Origin: Saccharothrix sp. NRRL B-16314
GTDB lineage: Bacteria > Actinomycetota > Actinomycetes > Mycobacteriales > Pseudonocardiaceae
Assembly (NCBI RefSeq): GCF_000716595.1
Contig: NZ_JNXC01000022.1
Span: forward strand, 62,001 to 126,000
Reading direction: 5' to 3'
DNA: 64,000 nt
Position 1 is the first letter of the stretch; every line of letters starts with the position of its first letter. The position numbers were made by a program, and so were the translations under genes. The notes below the pieces were generated by a model, which saw only the letters and a program-made list of their open reading frames with translations, was not told where the DNA came from and did not search any database. Of this stretch, positions 63,443 to 64,000 are shown in pieces.

Positions 63443-64000
63443 TCAGTCGACCTCGGGGCGCTTGACCTGCTGTTCTATCGCGCCCGACGCTCGTTCGAGG
63501 AAGCGCAGCAGCTCCACCGGGAACGGCAGCACCAGCGTCGAGTTCTTCTCCGCGGCCACCTCCACGATGGTCTGGAGCAGCCGGAGCTGGAGCGCGGCGG
63601 GCGCCTGGGTCATGGCCACCGCCGCCTCGGACAGCTTCTTCGACGCCTGCAGCTCGCCGTCCGCGGTGATGATCCGGGCCCGCCGCTCCCGCTCCGCCTC
63701 GGCCTGCCGCGACATGGACCGCTTCATGCTCTCCGGCAGCGCCACGTCCTTGATCTCGACCCGGTCGATCTCGATGCCCCACGACAGCGCCGGGTTGTCG
63801 ATCATCAGCTCGAGGCCCTGGTTGAGGCGTTCCCGGTTGGACAGGAGGTCGTCCAACTCGCTCTTGCCGATGATCGAGCGCAACGACGTCTGCGCGACCT
63901 GGAGCATGGCGAACCGGTAGTCCTCGACGCTGACCACCGCCCGGACCGGGTCGACCACCTTGAAGTAGACGACGGCGTCCACGCGCACGGTGACGTTGTC
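63443..64000 (-). CDS. SPFH/stomatin-like protein (slipin), 5' partial
   Basis: The frame is open to the window edge, so the N-terminus (with the membrane hairpin) is missing. The visible 185 residues are the C-terminal part of the SPFH band-7 domain ([39 protein letters not shown], seen in two blocks, then [12 protein letters not shown]) and the coiled-coil tail ([17 protein letters not shown]). Slipins form oligomers in membrane microdomains and usually pair with an NfeD protein, which may lie beyond 64000. It is on the same strand as ctaD, 95 bp upstream. Confidence 0.9.
   Translation of the reverse strand, partial: DNVTVRVDAVVYFKVVDPVRAVVSVEDYRFAMLQVAQTSLRSIIGKSELDDLLSNRERLNQGLELMIDNPALSWGIEIDRVEIKDVALPESMKRSMSRQAEAERERRARIITADGELQASKKLSEAAVAMTQAPAALQLRLLQTIVEVAAEKNSTLVLPFPVELLRFLERASGAIEQQVKRPEVD

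Overview
The window looks like a chromosomal segment of a high-GC actinomycete. The GC content is around 70 percent, third positions are strongly G or C, and GTG and TTG starts are common. Many genes appear to be leaderless. There is a fabG-fabI-hemH run of the kind seen in mycolata and Pseudonocardiaceae, a gene of the mycothiol-dependent isomerase family, and a CebR-type cellulase regulon. My best guess is a cellulolytic Pseudonocardiaceae of the Saccharothrix, Actinosynnema or Lentzea type. That placement is inference from gene content only. I see no rRNA, tRNA, CRISPR array, insertion sequence or prophage.

Layout. Positions 1-5.4 kb hold the end of a TAP-type hydrolase, two paralogous membrane proteins and an MMPL exporter with a divergent TetR regulator and paired operators. 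Positions 5.5-19.1 kb hold a secreted vWA protein, a macrodomain protein, aconitase, a small ABC transporter, a membrane lipoprotein-like pair, an atypical sirtuin, an alpha-type carbonic anhydrase homologue, an acyl-CoA ligase and an NlpC/P60 hydrolase. Positions 19.1-33.4 kb hold a voltage-gated channel homologue, a double-GGDEF protein, a MerR regulator with its divergent target, an MHYT protein, MobA, a MoxR-DUF58-vWA operon, a TAXI lipoprotein with a two-component system, a GAF-ANTAR regulator and two small proteins.

Positions 33.5-47.6 kb form a cellulase island: GH6 endoglucanase with CBM2 (divergent), secreted GH3 with CBM2, GH9 with CBM3c, two FN3 and a C-terminal CBM3, GH48 with CBM2, then an intracellular GH3 coupled to a LacI regulator. 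A second GH6 gene, of cellobiohydrolase type, lies at 55.3-56.9 kb. Six copies of the palindrome TGGGAGCGCTCCCA (some with one change) sit upstream of the GH6, GH3, GH9 and second GH6 genes, so one LacI-family repressor of the CebR/CelR kind probably controls them together. Endo-, processive and exo-acting enzymes would make cellobiose, and the GH3 enzymes would hydrolyse it outside and inside the cell. The second GH6 gene has lost nearly all of its CBM2, and its signal peptide is now out of frame.

Positions 47.6-64 kb hold CutA, a fused FAD/Fe-S dehydrogenase, fabG-fabI-hemH, two small proteins, an APH-type kinase, a second AAA+/vWA pair, cytochrome c oxidase subunit I and the C-terminal part of an SPFH protein.

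The most unusual structure is a pair of intergenic arrays (28775-29002 and 48011-48182) made of exactly phased 22-bp units. In each array several forward units face several inverted units across a short centre, and each array fills the gap between two convergent genes so closely that the first unit supplies the stop codon of the gene on its left. I know of no description of this element and treat it as the main candidate for a new repeat family.
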